Origin: Chloroflexota bacterium
GTDB taxonomy: Bacteria > Chloroflexota > UBA6077 > CF-72
Direction: 5' to 3'
DNA: 7,026 nt
NCBI GenBank assembly: GCA_019242065.1
Contig: JAFAWJ010000038.1
Location: forward strand, 1 to 7,026
The notes beneath the pieces are model-generated. The model was not told where the DNA came from. It saw only the letters and a list, made by a program, of their open reading frames with translations, and did no database searches. Positions within the stretch are counted from its first letter, which is position 1, and the number at the start of each line of letters is the position of its first letter. Shown one piece after another: positions 6,982 through 7,026 of this stretch. Both the position numbers and the translations under genes were made by a program.

Positions 6982-7026
6982 AAAGAGGGATGTTGCCGTG
7001 CTTTTTCGGGGGGTTTGTCTCGCGCT
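6980..7026 (-). CDS. Acyl-CoA carboxylase carboxyltransferase (PccB/MmdA-like) subunit, C-terminal 14 residues
   Basis: On the minus strand the frame entering at the window edge reads RETNPPKKHGNIPL and stops at TGA (6982-6980). A C-terminus of the form K-K-H-G-N-I-P-L is highly characteristic of the carboxyltransferase (beta) subunits of propionyl-, methylcrotonyl- or acetyl-CoA carboxylases and of the alpha subunit of methylmalonyl-CoA decarboxylase. These enzymes transfer a carboxyl group between biotin and an acyl-CoA. The match is short but specific and ends exactly where the family ends. The substrate cannot be told from this piece. The gene converges on sbcC and is unrelated to the repair operon. 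The other two frames of this piece show no such motif. Confidence 0.82.
   Translation of the reverse strand, partial: RETNPPKKHGNIPL

Noticed and set aside
7001..7006. T-rich run as the U-tract of an sbcC terminator
   Set aside because: It lies about 20 nt beyond the stem and inside the codons of the convergent carboxyltransferase (the Lys-Lys pair), so it is explained by coding.
1..7026. A wholly new defence or mobile system, including HerA-based phage-defence modules (HerA with SIR2 or DUF4297-type partners)
   Set aside because: HerA here is partnered by NurA and SbcCD with intact repair motifs. No SIR2, DUF4297, transposase, integrase or toxin gene is present, so a housekeeping repair role is the simplest reading.

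Overview
The window is strongly G+C-rich bacterial DNA. It is almost entirely filled by one plus-strand operon for DNA double-strand-break end processing. The order is nurA (5' end outside the window), a 215-aa HAS-barrel-like protein, herA, sbcD (mre11-like) and sbcC (rad50-like). All four gene junctions are 4-nt stop/start overlaps (ATGA, GTGA, ATGA, TTGA), so the genes are probably co-transcribed and translationally coupled. NurA nuclease, HerA translocase, Mre11 and Rad50 clustered together is the classic archaeal end-resection set. In bacteria, HerA-NurA is known from a limited group of lineages (Chloroflexota, Cyanobacteria, Deinococcus-Thermus and some others). The high G+C, the gene order and the style of the SbcC motifs lead me to suggest a Chloroflexota-like bacterium. 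That is inference from memory, not a phylogeny.

Layout: 1-753 nurA, 5'-partial; 750-1397 HAS-barrel-like accessory protein; 1394-3040 herA hexameric ATPase; 3037-4323 sbcD/mre11 nuclease; 4320-6875 sbcC/rad50 ATPase with a zinc hook at its exact midpoint. Bases 6876-6979 are a short intergenic region made of degenerate 7-bp tandem repeats. A second set of 7-bp repeats, in inverse orientation, follows. Together they can fold into a long stem-loop. At 6980-7026, on the minus strand, lie the last 14 codons and stop of a convergent gene. Its C-terminus matches the carboxyltransferase subunit of biotin-dependent acyl-CoA carboxylases (PccB/MmdA family).

How the genes work together (established for archaeal homologues, inferred here): Mre11-Rad50 recognises and trims a broken end. 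The HerA ring then pumps duplex DNA into a NurA dimer, which degrades it and leaves a 3' tail for recombinase loading. The HAS-barrel-like protein between nurA and herA is the least explained component and may be an adaptor or accessory subunit of the HerA-NurA machine. I see no RNA gene, CRISPR array, mobile element or promoter. The operon promoter must lie upstream of base 1. The core system is known; the points worth a second look are the extra HAS-barrel protein, oddities in NurA, and the heptamer repeats that run into the neighbour's stop codon.
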